Shown piece after piece: positions 13,772-27,100 of a stretch of 64,000 nucleotides of DNA. Source of the DNA: Baylisascaris procyonis (taxonomy: Eukaryota > Nematoda > Chromadorea > Rhabditida > Ascarididae); NCBI GenBank assembly GCA_037389465.1, contig JAZARR010000213.1, positions 1,899,001-1,963,000 of the forward strand, written 5' to 3'. Numbering within the stretch: the first letter of the stretch is position 1; each line of letters starts with the position of its first letter. The notes below the pieces were generated by a model, which was not told the origin of the DNA, made no database searches, and saw only the letters and a program-made list of their open reading frames with translations. The translations under genes and the position numbers were made by a program.

Positions 13772-14128
13772 CTAAAGTCGATGAATTTTGCGGTTAAGTA
13801 CGCTTATTGAAATCTCTCTTTGTTTACGCTTCATAATCGTGTATGCTTGACGGAGTTGCATAAGTTGATTAGGATTTTCATAAATTTTATTTAATGATTG
13901 CCAAGTAGGTATAGGGAATATGTTGAATTGCCTAATTTTTTTTTCATCAGTGAATAAAAACGAACTGTTACTTTGCGATTGTATGCGATAATAATGCGGT
14001 CTGATCGTGTCCATCGAAACCATTTTAATCCTTTCGCGGTATTTCAAGGTGTATATCAATTCAGCAGCCATTGTAATAAATCGTTTTGCTGGTTGCAATC
14101 TTAGAAATAAAATCGTTTTTATAGTCAT
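13772..14128 (-). CDS. Possible small uncharacterised protein
   Basis: A 118-residue uninterrupted frame with an ATG start. The product is basic and hydrophilic, with an Arg/Lys/Gln-rich C-terminal part (around residues 95-118) and no membrane segment or domain that I recognise. The length and balanced composition are better than most chance frames in this AT-rich DNA, but no splice partner, poly(A) signal or family was found. It may be a single exon of a larger gene or chance. Confidence 0.25.
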   Translation of the reverse strand: MTIKTILFLRLQPAKRFITMAAELIYTLKYRERIKMVSMDTIRPHYYRIQSQSNSSFLFTDEKKIRQFNIFPIPTWQSLNKIYENPNQLMQLRQAYTIMKRKQREISISVLNRKIHRL

Positions 14129-14983
14129 TTACAGAATTTTATAATAAATTTTCATTTATTTTTAAAATACTTCACTGTCTAATGTTGTGTTCTAGTAATT
14201 TGCATCAATAGTTTAATGTTATAGGTATTAGATAGTGATGGTTTAAGTGATTCAAATAGCGCAAAGGGGAAGGTATGAGGGGGAGGAGAGCTCATGACGT
14301 GAAACAAATTGTTGAACGTGAGACTTTTAATAGTAGCTTCCTGTTGTACACAACACTTACGCCGAAAAGATGGCGCCTTATTACTAGCGCATCTACGACT
14401 CCATCGGATTATCCTCGAGGCAACCGAGATGGTCGGCCCATTAAGTAAATATGCTGCTAGTTGGCAGCTGTGCTTAGGTGTCATAGGTGAAGGCAATCTT
14501 TGCAGGGTTTTATCTGCACCCGAATGGTACTTTTTGAAACACCACTTCTTGTTTAGCTTCGCACGCTTAATATTATAATAGAGCAATATTTGTTTAATAA
14601 TTCAAAATATGCACAGATGCAGATGCATGTTTTATACGGCGAAGAAAAGAAAGACAAACAACAAAATCGATAGATAACCTCAAAGTGGATGGGAAAAGGG
14701 AGTTAGAATGATAAACGAGGTGCGCACCAAAGTAATGACTTTGGCTACATGTAGAGCTAACGCTTAAATCTCAGGTTTCCTAAGCTTTTCAATAGTTTTG
14801 ATGCCTCTTTTCTGAAACATATTCGGTTGCGAATACAGTAATTAAGCACTATGAATAGATCGTAGTGGGTTGGTTTATAGAGGCAAGAATCGATGCACAA
14901 TATTTCACAATGCATTAAAACATTGCATCGTCGACTTTGCACATCGTTTTCCGTTGAGGATTGGTTGTATCGGCAATTTCGTT

Positions 14984-14986
<3 letters not shown>

Positions 14987-15046
<60 letters not shown>
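14987..15046. repeat. (AT)30 microsatellite
   Basis: An uninterrupted 60-bp alternating AT tract ending 54 bases before the start codon of the SCYL2-like gene and 28 bases before the start of its upstream TTGCAG acceptor. It would lie in the outron or promoter of that gene. Confidence 0.97.
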
Positions 15047-15049
<3 letters not shown>

Positions 15050-15074
15050 TATCGCATCTATAAAACTTTATAGA

Positions 15075-15080
15075 TTGCAG
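15075..15080 (+). promoter_or_regulatory. Candidate trans-splice acceptor for SCYL2-like gene
   Basis: TTGCAG lies 20 bases upstream of the ATG at 15101 with no upstream coding exon in frame. In nematodes such a site usually receives a spliced leader. A cis-spliced 5' untranslated exon is the alternative; the sequence alone cannot separate them. Confidence 0.45.
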
Positions 15081-15100
15081 CGCGTTTGGAGGCGCGCAAA

Positions 15101-18100
15101 ATGGACTATCTGAATCGGCTACGATCAACGGTGACTTCAGTGGCCGCGCAAGTGAGCAACGCTTTGCCGGGTAATCCCGTAACAAGGGATTACGAAATTC
15201 ATTCGCAGATCGCATCCGCTGGACCGGGTTTGAGCTGGAAAATTCATGCGGGCACGAAACGTTCCACTAGAAAGGTGACTGATGTCATCTCTTTAACGCT
15301 GATTTGATTAGGCAGATTTCCTTTCGTTCATGTAAACTTACATTTGATGTTCATTCTTGTATCTATGAAATTTTTTTTTTTCATTTGAAAGACCCAATTC
15401 TTGCATTTCGGTTTTAGTACCTCTACCTCTTGATTTATAACAAAAAGACCCACCCCCTTTCATATCCTCGCATGTTTATCATCACCAGAAAATAGATCTA
15501 TATGGGAAGAGCATTTAATGTTGCATTTAAATCGTTGCTGTATTGCGTGCAATCTTCTATAGTTATATCGTCTTTACTTCCTGGACACTGTTAATTAGTC
15601 AGCGCAAAGTATGGTAAATATCTGTTCACAATGCGATCAATTGCATTGCTTATTTTCTCGTTAAAGTAAGGTATGGAGTGGAATAATCCGTCATAATATA
15701 GCCTAGTAGCATTGACCGAATGAGCAACCCATCGTCGATGTTGAAAGATATTTTCAGTGGAATATTTTAGTTGCCAGCAAATGCAATGAAATAAAACACT
15801 TTTCGATGAATATCGAGATTCGTTTCTTAAGTGGGAAAATTTCAATTTTTTTTCGATTCCTTCTGATCCACATTCAGAAGACAAAAGGAATATGACCGAA
15901 TCGGTCATTTTTGAGATAGTTATAGCTGTGATTCTATCCGTGTGACTTCTGCGAAATTATGAAGATACATGAGGAAATGTTTTCAATTGCTTAGGAGAGA
16001 TAACTGCATTGGGTAATTAAGGGAAGAAAAAAGATGCATATCAAATCGGCTGACACTATCTATGCTTTCGCGTTTCAACGTGTCAATCTTAGTTTTTAAT
16101 TCCACTCTCTAAAATCGATTGCAAAAAGTCTGATAGTGCTTTGCTCTTGCAAAGAGAAAAGAAGATTGTTTTTTGTTTTGCATCTTCATGATGAGAGAAT
16201 GGAACCGAAATGCAAATTTTATGCCAATAAGCAAAAATGGTATTATAAAACGTGGTGAATATTGCGAAATCGATAAATGACGTTCATATAATATAGACTT
16301 TCACTCGGCAAATTTCGTCACCGCAACCTTTTTTGTTCGAAAGTTGAGATTGTAGATAGATGAGCAGATGGATAGGTATGTATGTACACGTACATACGTA
16401 GACATGACATCGCAGGACGCTGTTTAAAACAATATTCTGAGGATAAATGAAAATAACGTGCTGAAGCAATCGGCTAAAGCATCTATAAAAAGTGCACAAT
16501 TTGATCTAAGTAGAGCAGCATAATTCGTCTTGCGGTTTGCAGGCGGTGGCTGTCTGGCTTTTCGATAAGAAAGATTTGGAAAGATGGCCAAGACATGAGA
16601 GAGACTTATTTATGGATGTTCTAAGAAGGGGTGTTTCACAGCTAACCAGATTGCGACATCCTCGAATATTGGTCATCGAGCATCCGCTTGAGGAGTCAAG
16701 GTGGGCACTTGTTGTCTTATTGATCTAAGTGCTATCGCACGATGGCTCGCTAATGATTCGCCCATAGGCAAATGCGAATGAATTGCTGCAGAGAGTTGTG
16801 CACGGCAAAGTCGCATGTGATAATACAGATCGCTTTGTTGTTTTGCTCTACATTACTTTACCGAATTTTCATTTTCGTTTATTCAAACCACATATATTTC
16901 TTCTTGTTTGCTTACCTTTACTAGCATTACCATAGGTAACTCATGCCTTTAGGAGAGCTAAAGTAAATTACAAGTGTTTCGTAAATGAGATATGCGCTCT
17001 TCAATCAGCGATGACGTGGATGTTTAGACGTTTCTGTTTCTGTTTCAGCTTTAATTTTTTATAGTAAGCATGCTTTACAGGCGTTTCATAGTGAGAATCC
17101 AATTTCGACGGAATCAGAAGGTCGTTAACATATTGTTTTGATTCTGTTCTGAATGTTTTTGTTTTTGGTATTTAGCATCTGATTTTAGCTGGCTAGTTTA
17201 ACATACTCGATGGCATCCTCGTTATCGGTGCTTGTATGTTGTAATTCGGCATCAAAACTTTGCCTACTTGTTGTGCATGAGTTGAAGCATGTCAATTTTT
17301 AAAGGAATACGCCAGGATCTTGTGGGTTTTATTGAATGAAGTGGAGTAGAGAAGTGATGAATATTACATACGATCAGCTCATATGATCTGCAGACCCGTC
17401 GCAGCCGGATATATTTAGTCGTACCTTAGGCCTGCTGGCGCCTTCGGTCCGAGGGGCAATTTCTCGACTTTTTGCTTCCTTTTTTCAATAATCGGTGTAA
17501 ATAACTGGGCAGTGTCTATCATTTGCACGCGAAAATTTCCGTGAGATTGTGGGTGATACGCATGCACTTGCAGTGCGCCTTAAATTACTTGCATTTGCTT
17601 TCGACAAGTTTTAAATTTTCGCAGTTTGACGAAGAACATACGCTTCTACACAGTCAGTGGGATGAAGTTTCAGGGATTCATTTGCGTTCTGTACGGAGCC
17701 GGTTTTTGCAAGTCTGGCCAACTGCTTGGGACGGCATGATAATTTAACTCCTTCAATCCCGACACATCTCGTCGATTTCGAGCTGCTGGAAGTGGAAATC
17801 CGACACGGTCTTTTTCAAGTAAGTATTGCTCATTTAAAACATGCAACCGGTTTACGCAATAAATATCCTAGAAACCCTGCCTTTCGCTTTTTTGCATCTT
17901 CGAGCTCGGTTTGTATGTCCAATGCAAGTACAGTTTATTGGTGCGGCATCTAGGCCACCTATACGTTTCGGTTTCCAAAATGAGCATCACATGCCCTTCT
18001 CGCGTTGTTATATTTCTTGATGTTTTCATGTGCCATATTTTGCTGGATAGGGGGGCTATGCTCTTTGCTTTTTTTGGCTTTCAACAACAGATGGACAAAT

Positions 18101-21100
18101 CTCAGTGGAAGTCTTCCATTCTAGAGAAATTTCCTCAATAAAAATTTGTGCAGAGATGTTCACTACCAGCTTTAGCCATTGCTTCATAAAGTCAATCCGG
18201 CAACCTCTGATCTTGCTAGTTGAGTTCCTTTTCTCTCGTTCAGCCTCTTTTCTTTCTCAGTGTGGTTTTTTAATCGAAGTTGTTTCTCTTAAGGGAGGCA
18301 GCATGTGTTTCGCGTTCCATATCCACCATACTTTTCGAAATGATTGCTTGATAAATAAGTGTCCATCCAAATCCACTATGAGCATTGGCTCCGAAAGTTA
18401 ATTTCTGTGAGCGTTGAGGCTATATAACTAATAAGGTGAAACAGTTGGGGTGACTGCAACTGCAAGAACGTTCAGGTGGTCACCAAATACTAGAGAGCAG
18501 GCTAGAAAGACTTAAGCACGGCGATGCCGAAAATAATGTTGAGTTGATTCACTTGGTTTGAATTAAAAATTTCAATGATGCTGGTGTTAATGAGAGTTCT
18601 TGAATGGCGGCATTTAATTCCCTTTCACATATAACTTTTTACGTGTCTCGGTTTATTTCGCTAAGCAATATTAGTTCCTTGTAAGCTGTTTTCTTTGCTT
18701 GGCCTATTCACTATTTGTGCCATTTGACCTTTTCACTTCTATTGAGGATGTTGACCTATTATGCTGATCAATTTTTGCAGCCGAAAGATTTGTTATTAAT
18801 CTTCATAAGATTTAAATCCTAGTTTGGTACAGAAGGTGCATGAGAACTGCACATGGTCATTTATTGCGATTTTATAAACCAAGTTCTGTGACAGGCGATC
18901 GACACTGTTTCGCAAGATCACGGTGACTTTCGACGAGAAACCGTAGATTTTTGTGATCTGTTTGCGTTCATGTGGTCTAATCGTAAATCATAAACCATTA
19001 GTGGTTCTCCAGCCAAATACGGTATACTCCAGCTACATCGGTTGGCTTAGATAGGTATGGAAAGTGAACCGGATATATCAATGAGGCAAAGTATTATTTG
19101 GTGTTTTTCATTGCTAAATCGATAATGTGTTTATTGAGAGTTTGATCTCGCCTGGTCAGGATAGGTCGAAAAGATAATCTTGTTTACTAGAACTTAGATC
19201 TCATAGAACAACTAGATTTGCATTTATTTTCAGTTAGCGGAAGCGTTGTCATTTCTTCACATCGATGCTCGTATGCTTCATCGAAATATCTGTCCAGAAA
19301 GTGTTATTGTGAACGAGAAAGGTGCCTGGAAATTGGCCGGTTTCGACTTTGCTATTCAGGCAACCCCTTCATCAAGTGGGCAGGTGACTGGATCTGGCAC
19401 TTTCTCCATTTAGAGTTTCTTGAGTGTCTTGTATCATCTGATTGCTTCGCACATAGAAGAAATGAATGCATAACGGCATTTGTTAGTGAGTAATTGTTGA
19501 GGCAGACTGCATGATCACATTATTCACTTTATTGGTAGGTTACTGCTAGCCAAGGATTTGTAGTAAGGGTTAAAGCTGGCGCTCAGCTGGCTGGAGTTAG
19601 GTCTAGGGCCAGTTTTTTTTAGATATCCGGACCTGCATTTTATTGGTGTTGACGAGATATTTACTTCATCCAATTTCTTGAAGCAGTTGACTGCTTATAA
19701 AAAGTTGTTTTTTTAATCGCCAGCTGCAAGTACGTTTTGTTGAACGTTTATGGAAATATGTATTTTGAAGTGTTGGATTTGATTGCATGTTTAACGGTCA
19801 TTACACAAATTGGCTGACTGAAGGTGTGCAGTTTCGACGTTTTACTCGTTTTTTATTGTGGTGCCGGCATGTATCGTAGGTGTGAGCAGTGGTTGGAGGA
19901 ACTGCCGTTACTTGTTAGAATGTATTTTCTAATTTTCTCATACATTAGGCTGTCGGTGGTTGATCTGTTGCATCATTTTTTGGCATTGACTGCACCGTTG
20001 TCTCGACCATAATTGGCCTAGCCAGGATTATTTAGCGCGTTGTTGCAGTTGACGTTCGAGATGCTTGAATGGGATCAACGGACTATGTCGGTAGTGCAAC
20101 CGTCGTTGGATTATCTAGCTCCGGAGTACGTAGTTGGTGGTCGATGCGACGCTTATGCGGATATTTTCTCGTTGGGTGTGCTGTCGGTGGCTGTCTTCAA
20201 TAAATGCAGACCTCCATTTGATCATCGCAATACACTCGAAACGTTCAGAAAGAACGCCGAAAAAGTAAACGTTTTAATGCCGTTCGTTAACCAATGAATG
20301 ATCGTTCTGATATCGATGCCTTTGTTTTAAGCATAACTTCATTTAATTCCGTTCATTTTCCCACTGATGATTTGGCAAACTTCACGGTGGTGATATCGCG
20401 TTCTGAAGTCAGATAGGGTTTGGGAAGTTTAGCAGTATGGATTTCTCAGCAGTTCGTATGGGCGAGAATTTTTTCACTTGAAGTAAATGCGATTACTATC
20501 GAAGGTGAAGAACTTGATCGCTGACGAAATTTGTCTCGTTCTGATCTCTCACTGCTTCCCAGCCTCTTCCACAACTCTTTCACGTCATTTTATCCAGGAC
20601 CATTCGTTCATTACTTGTTGCCTTAGAAATCATTGTGAAGTGATAGGGTCATTCTAAATTGGATAGATTTGTTTGAATAACAATAAGTGTATTATTTACC
20701 TCTGACGTGATAAGGTGTTAATGCGTCGTCGGTGTGCATATATCCATTGTTATCTTCCCATCCTTTAGTGGGAATTTTGGGACATAAGAAGAGCATATTT
20801 TGATTTATTTCATTAACGATCATCGTTAATGGTTTGAGGGCATTGCTTATTAGCGAATCGCCTTTGAATTGTTGCCTATAGGGACATAGATAATTGAGGA
20901 AATATTGGCGATTTCCGTCTCAGAACTTACTTCCACACCAGAAGTTCGCTGATTCGGGATCTGTCATACTTCCGACCGTAATTGCAGGATACTAACGCGA
21001 GTAATTTCAGTTGAAAGCATTGCCGAATTCAGTTCTCGTTAATTTACCGACAGATTTCCGTGAAGATGTAAAGATGTGTCTGAATTTCACTCCCGATCTC

Positions 21101-24100
21101 CGTCCTGATGCTACTCAATTTTCTAAGGTGAGTTGAAGGACGCTTCGTTTACGAATATTTAAGGTGGCCGATTTTTGTTTTTTTCCATTTATTGTTCAAG
21201 GCTGCCTTTCCATTTATTTTTTCCATTTACTGTTTTCACTCAATAGTTGTTCATCGAAGAGGCAGTGGTTCACTGCTTGTGCTGATATTACTCATTCGAT
21301 ATTCAGTAGAATTGTTTAATTAATTTCATGCACGTCAGGTGTAACAAATTCTCATATAATGCGGCTAATGGTTTCAGCATGATTGCTGGAGTTTGGGGCT
21401 GAGTGATTGTCGATGCTTGATCCACGTAGTAAAAAAGTGAGTGTAACACTGGATGCGCTTGCTTTGATTGCATATAAATAAGTGGTGCGATTTCAGATAG
21501 TTTATTTTGACGATCCGCTTACAAAGGCGCTAAATTACTTCGATTCATTATGCCAAATGGATAACGCTCAAAAGATGCACTTCTTCAAGACTTTGCCCCA
21601 GGTATTAACGAAGTTTCCAAAGGTAATCAATCTTCTCTTTCACTTGCATAATTTAAGCTAGCGGAGTAGTGATTGGTGACGATACGAGATAGTTTGCATT
21701 CCTTTTTCCTTCTTTCTTTCATTCCTGCTTCCCCCTCAGCACTGAGTTCCTGGCAATCATTTGTCCCATTCTGGAGCAAAATGGGATTCTATAAAAGTCT
21801 TTCACAAGCTGCACTGGGCGGGCTTGCGTCTCAAAATTTTACAGGGATTGTTGGATAACTCAATAATGTGTGGCTAAGAGGAGGGAGGAGAGAGCGGCGA
21901 GAAGGGAAGCGCTGCACCTTTCTCTGCACACCAATATGAAAGCAGGTGATCTTGCAGCATCGGGTGATTCGTATGTCAAAATACATTTTTAAGGGATAAA
22001 GGGGGTGGTGACAGAGAACGAGAAAGATTTCTTTTGTGGAGAGCATAGGAAATAAACATAATGCCTTCATGGATTACGATGTGTTAAGGAGGGCATATTG
22101 TATCCTCAGAACACAGAGATTCTAAAAGTATTCCAAAGATGAAAGTTGTTTTCCGGCTAAAATATTTTCTACTGCATTGACGGATCTTTATTCTGCGATC
22201 CCATTCACTAGCAATTTTGCGTTTTCGCACTGTCATTCCGAACGATGACGTCGAAGTGAACTTTCCTTTTTTCTAAGGGAATTTGTTTGAGGTTCATATC
22301 GCAGAAATGCCTTTGTCAGTGCACATATCATCGATTAAGCTGTATCTGGAAATGCTGCGTAGGGCTGAGCACGGGCTTCATATATGGCGATCCGGTGCGC
22401 AACGTTTATCTTAGGCAGACTAAGCTGTCGATCTATAGTCGACAATAAATTATTTCAGCGACCACTTTTGCAAAAGGTTTTACCGTATTTATGTGGTGAA
22501 TTTGGCACACCCGATTTAATTCCATTCATCTTACCGAGTGTCTTTCTAATTGCCGAGCAGTCAAGCGATTCGGAGTTCTCAGCCGTTATTCTACCACATC
22601 TAATCCCAGTTTTTGCGATCGATAAGCCCTATCAGGCAAGTTTAATTTATTTACTAGTCAACCAGATTCAAAATTGGTTGTTTTTATGTTTAACCACATG
22701 AAATATAAAATGCTGGAGTTTGCAGAATGCTTCAGAGGGGGCAGTGTAATAAATTCACGGATATGGCTAGCAGTTGTGCTTGGGGAACATCAGGTGGGTC
22801 GAAGTTGTTTGGTTTGTGGTAGACTAACACTTTATAGCAATGGCAATAAACCGCTTCATGCAGGTCTCCGGAAATATAGGTGAACTAGTTCAAGGAACTG
22901 TTTTGAATTTTGATATTTTAAGTTGAATTGTTCAAAATGCGATGGATTGATGGTTCTTACAGATAGTACTAATGTTACTGCAAAAAATGGAGTTACTGTT
23001 GCAAAAGACTCCCGATGAGGATATTCGAAAGCACGTCTTGCCACTTATTTATAATGCAGTATCGAACGAAACGACCAAAATTCAGGTGAATTGATGTTTT
23101 TTCAAGGCAAGATCTTTGATTTTAGGCCCGGGCATACCGCTGTATTGCAAGGTCACTGCCACGACTTAATTGTATTCCAAAAGGTATTTGCTTCATTTTC
23201 AGGTTGTCCAGAGCATAGACATGAGAACGATAGAGATGGTGATAGACATGGAAATTAGAGAGAATTATGCAGATAAACTGAAAACAGTGAAATCGGCATG
23301 AGTGAAAGCTTCCGTTACGATGCGCAATCTATCGTTTTACCAACTCATTCAAACCAATTTTGGCATGTTGAATGAAATTCGTTGAAAAGAAACGTTCTTT
23401 TCTAATAGGCTGCAACCGTACAGAATTTTGCTTTTTTGTGATATTTTGGTCGAAGAATTTTGCTCACTTCTTGTTAAATTCTTGATTCGAAAGGAAACAA
23501 CGATGGCTTCTGAGGAAAGGGACTTTTATCGAGTGGGTGGGCCATGATATGTAGAGGCAAACAAATTCAGCTCTTTTTATTAGCAGATTCAATGTTGCAA
23601 TGGAAAGTCGTTTGCAGTACTCGTGTTTGTTTCAGTTCGATGAATTTGCCGTGATACTCAGATGGATTTAGTGCAGTGGGCTAACGGATTAGATCAGTGA
23701 GGCACTACCATTTCTAGAGGAATGTGGAAAGCGGACACCTAAGGAGATGGATTCTATATGCGGTTTAAAGGAGTTCTTGGTTTTGTTTAATTGGCCACTA
23801 ATGAATATTATTCAGGAACTTTGCCTCTCAATTATCCCAAATGTGGGAAAATTGGTGGACCGTGACTCCATGAAGATTCATTTGCTTCCGAAGCTCCTAC
23901 GATTAACGACGGAGGGAGGCGTATTGTCGGTTTGTTTTTAATTTTTTCTTTAGCGATTTTTCGGCTATCATCGTATGGGCGTGTCTGATTGTCCATGGGT
24001 ATATATCCGCGTGTCTGTGTGTGTATGTGTGCGTGGTGTGTCTGTGTTTGTCTGTGCGTGTCTGTGTTTCTGTGTATGTGTCCGTGGGTCTGTGTGTGTC

Positions 24101-27100
24101 TGCTGTGTCTGTGTGTGTGTGCTGTGTGTGCTTTATGTGTGTCTGTGTGTCTGCGTTCGTGTCCGTGTGTGTCTGTGCATGTGTGTGTCTGTATATGTAT
24201 ATGTGTACGTGTATCTGTATGTGTATGTGTGTGCGTGTGCGTGCGTGTGCACGTGTGTGCGTGTGCGTGTGTGCGGGTGATGCGTGTGGTGTGCATTGTT
24301 GCGATAGTTTGTATGGTGTGTGTGTATGTGTATGTGTATATGTGTATATGTGTGTATGTGTATGTGTTTATGTATATGTGTATGTGTATGTTTGTGTATG
24401 TATGTATGTGTATGTGTATGTGTACTATGTGTGTGTGTATGTGTGTGTGTGTTTGTGTGTGTGTGCGTGTGTATGTGTGTGTGTGATGGTGTGATGGTAT
24501 GGCGTGAAGTGTCTGGTGTCTATGTGTGGTATTTTTTTGTATGGTTCTGCATCGGTGTGGTGATTTGCGGTTTGTCTTGTGTTTGAGGGAGAGGAGGGTG
24601 TTACGGAAGCAGCAGCCTGCGTTGAAGGGGGTAGAATGGAGCGCATCCCCCTGTTATCGTTGTCTCATGTCATATCTTAACCCTAGATGGACCAATTTCC
24701 ACCTTGTTTTCTGCAAAATTTGATTTTAGAGGTGGAAAACTTTTATTTGATGTTTCTTCACGTGGAAAAATGCTAGTAGCAAAGTAAAAACCTTGAAGTT
24801 GTGATTTTCGTCGTTTTCTCGAGAACACGTTCTAAAAACTGAGGGATTTGTGTATGAACGAATATTCCAATTTTTTTTTCGTTCGAAGAATAAACTTAGT
24901 TCAGAAGTTGTTGTCGAATAAATGAACAGTTGTGGTGGAACTTAGTAGTTGTTAGTGTGTTGGTGTTAAGTTCTCCAGAAGTGTTCAGATCAATCAGCGC
25001 GCATTCTATAACCTCTTTGCGTCTATGAGCCAGTTTCCTGATCGTTTATCGGAAATAAGCAATCGCAGAAAACAATCGAAAATTTTTCAAATTCGATCAA
25101 AGGTTTGAAACTAAGGTGTCGTCCCTCTGCCACCCCCTCCCAGTCTTATCTTTTATGATAATTCCTGCCCACCCAGATTTCCTGTTTGGTGTTGTCGTAT
25201 TCCAGGTTGTTATTTGACAGTCGTATATCCCTCTTGTATCAAAGTTGATTAGCATTTATCGTCATATACGTCACTGGAGATGCTGCCCTGTTAGGTGGCT
25301 TGTTGATTAGGAATTCGTTTGTAATCGCAGATGGTGATGGATGAGATTCGACAAGAATTACGATGCTTTTCATGTTCACCATCGGCTTTGCTGTTGAATG
25401 CATATTTTGAGAGATGTTGCAGATATTGATGGCAATATATATTTGGTTGCTCTTTAGGTCCGAGTGCAAGCATTGATTTGCCTTGGCAAACTACTGCCTA
25501 CCTTGGAGCCATGGATGGTTTCTGATCAGATATTGCCTGCATTACCGAAGGTGAATAGCAAAGAGCCAGGTGTTCTCATGGCAATTCTTGGTATGTTGCT
25601 TAATGCATTTCTTGTTTCTGAGATTGGGCCGCTTACATTGATTGCATCGCTAGGGTACCTGGCGTAGATCAGACTAATGATATGTGATACCATGATCCTG
25701 AGTCAGCTGTTGAGCTGACTACTTGTCAATGGGCATGTTAAGCGACGCTGTGAGGAGGAAGGGGGAATGGAAGGGAAGGTGAGGCAATTCTGCATATACT
25801 TTTTGTAACATAGACTTTATTTACAGTATATTATCGAATAAAAAGAATTGGTTCAAAACATCTCTTTATTGTTACGGCGCTATGGAATCTTTCTTGACTT
25901 TGATCTTTAAGAAATTTGAAAATTCGTTACTGCTTTATGTTTTCTAACGCAAATGTTTCTGATATATTTGTGCTTAGTTGTTTTACAGGAATCTACAAGT
26001 TGGCCTATGAGAATGCGCATTTCGGCATAAGTCGTGAGCAATGTGCTAAGAGTGTTTTGCCATTCCTGATTGCCACTTCCGTTGAGAATACGCTCAATTT
26101 GTCGCAATTCGAGCAGTTCTTTGCCATGATACATGTCATGCTGCAGAAGGTTAGCTTGCGATTTGATTTCTTTAATTTGCATAAAGCTGTGCTGATGCGT
26201 AGTGCATGCGGTTATAGGAGAATCTTTCCATTCGATAATAATTCCGGTTTTTTGTTTCATCTTAATGTTCCATCTTTCTAAAAGTCCATCTAAGAGTGCT
26301 AGTTTTTTAAATGTAGAATCTGTTGCACATAGTTCGGATACTGATAATATTGGTTGTTCTGAGAATAGTGAGCGTTTCGAAACAAAATTTAAATACGTCT
26401 GCTCGACCCGGGGGGAGGGGATTTTTCAAAGTAAACACCAGTCGAATCAGCTATTATCGCCGTTGTAAAAAGAACAAATTTGTTTCATTTCTGTTGTCGA
26501 AGGAAACAGCAAAAGCTGAGGAATAAATGTAAATCTGTTGGCGAAAAGCAGAAATCAAAGTGGATGAGGTTTTCATTGCCAGTTCAGTTACTGTATCGTG
26601 ATTCTTGGGAGATGCATCTGATGTTGACGATTGCTGGCTGCATAACTTCTAGTGTATCACTTCCAGCACATTGTTGTGGGTTGTAATATAGTAGTCCCAG
26701 CGGGACATCGAAATAAGCAGTTCTCATTGATTTGATAACCAAACAGTTTCACTTCTACCTTCCGCCGAGTGAAGAGGTTAAGTTTTCGCACTTATCTTAG
26801 GGACTTATCCTTATCGAGCTGTAGTTTTGTCGTAGAGATGGACTTGTATCAAGAAAAGGGCTGTTCTGGTTGTGGATTTCAATAGGAATGAAGAAAAAAT
26901 CTTGCAAATTTTTTATAAGAACGTTGAAATCGTTTGTTCCGCTCAGCTAGAAATATGCTGATTCGAATGACGGTTGCTTCGGATAAAAATGTTTCACTTG
27001 AGCCGGATTGCGCATATTCAAATTTTTTGAATTGAAATACTTATCATTCTTGGTGGGTTCACGCAGTGCTTTATCACTGCGCTATCGAGGATTCTTTCTA

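Larger units (their letters stand above)
11714..15100. other. Intergenic region between collagen and SCYL2-like gene
   Basis: About 3.4 kb. It holds a 55-bp tandem duplication (13465-13574), a possible small minus-strand reading frame (13772-14128), a stretch open on both strands (14179-14586) and a pure AT tract (14987-15046). The part close to 15101 should contain the promoter or outron of the SCYL2-like gene. No known regulatory motif was recognised. Confidence 0.5.

Noticed and set aside
17380..17470. GC-rich possible structured RNA in SCYL2-like intron 2
   Set aside because: No tRNA or snoRNA features (no A/B boxes, C/D or H/ACA boxes) could be identified.
23832..24646. Long Cys-Val and Thr-His frames on both strands
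   Set aside because: They are translations of the TG microsatellite and have no other content.
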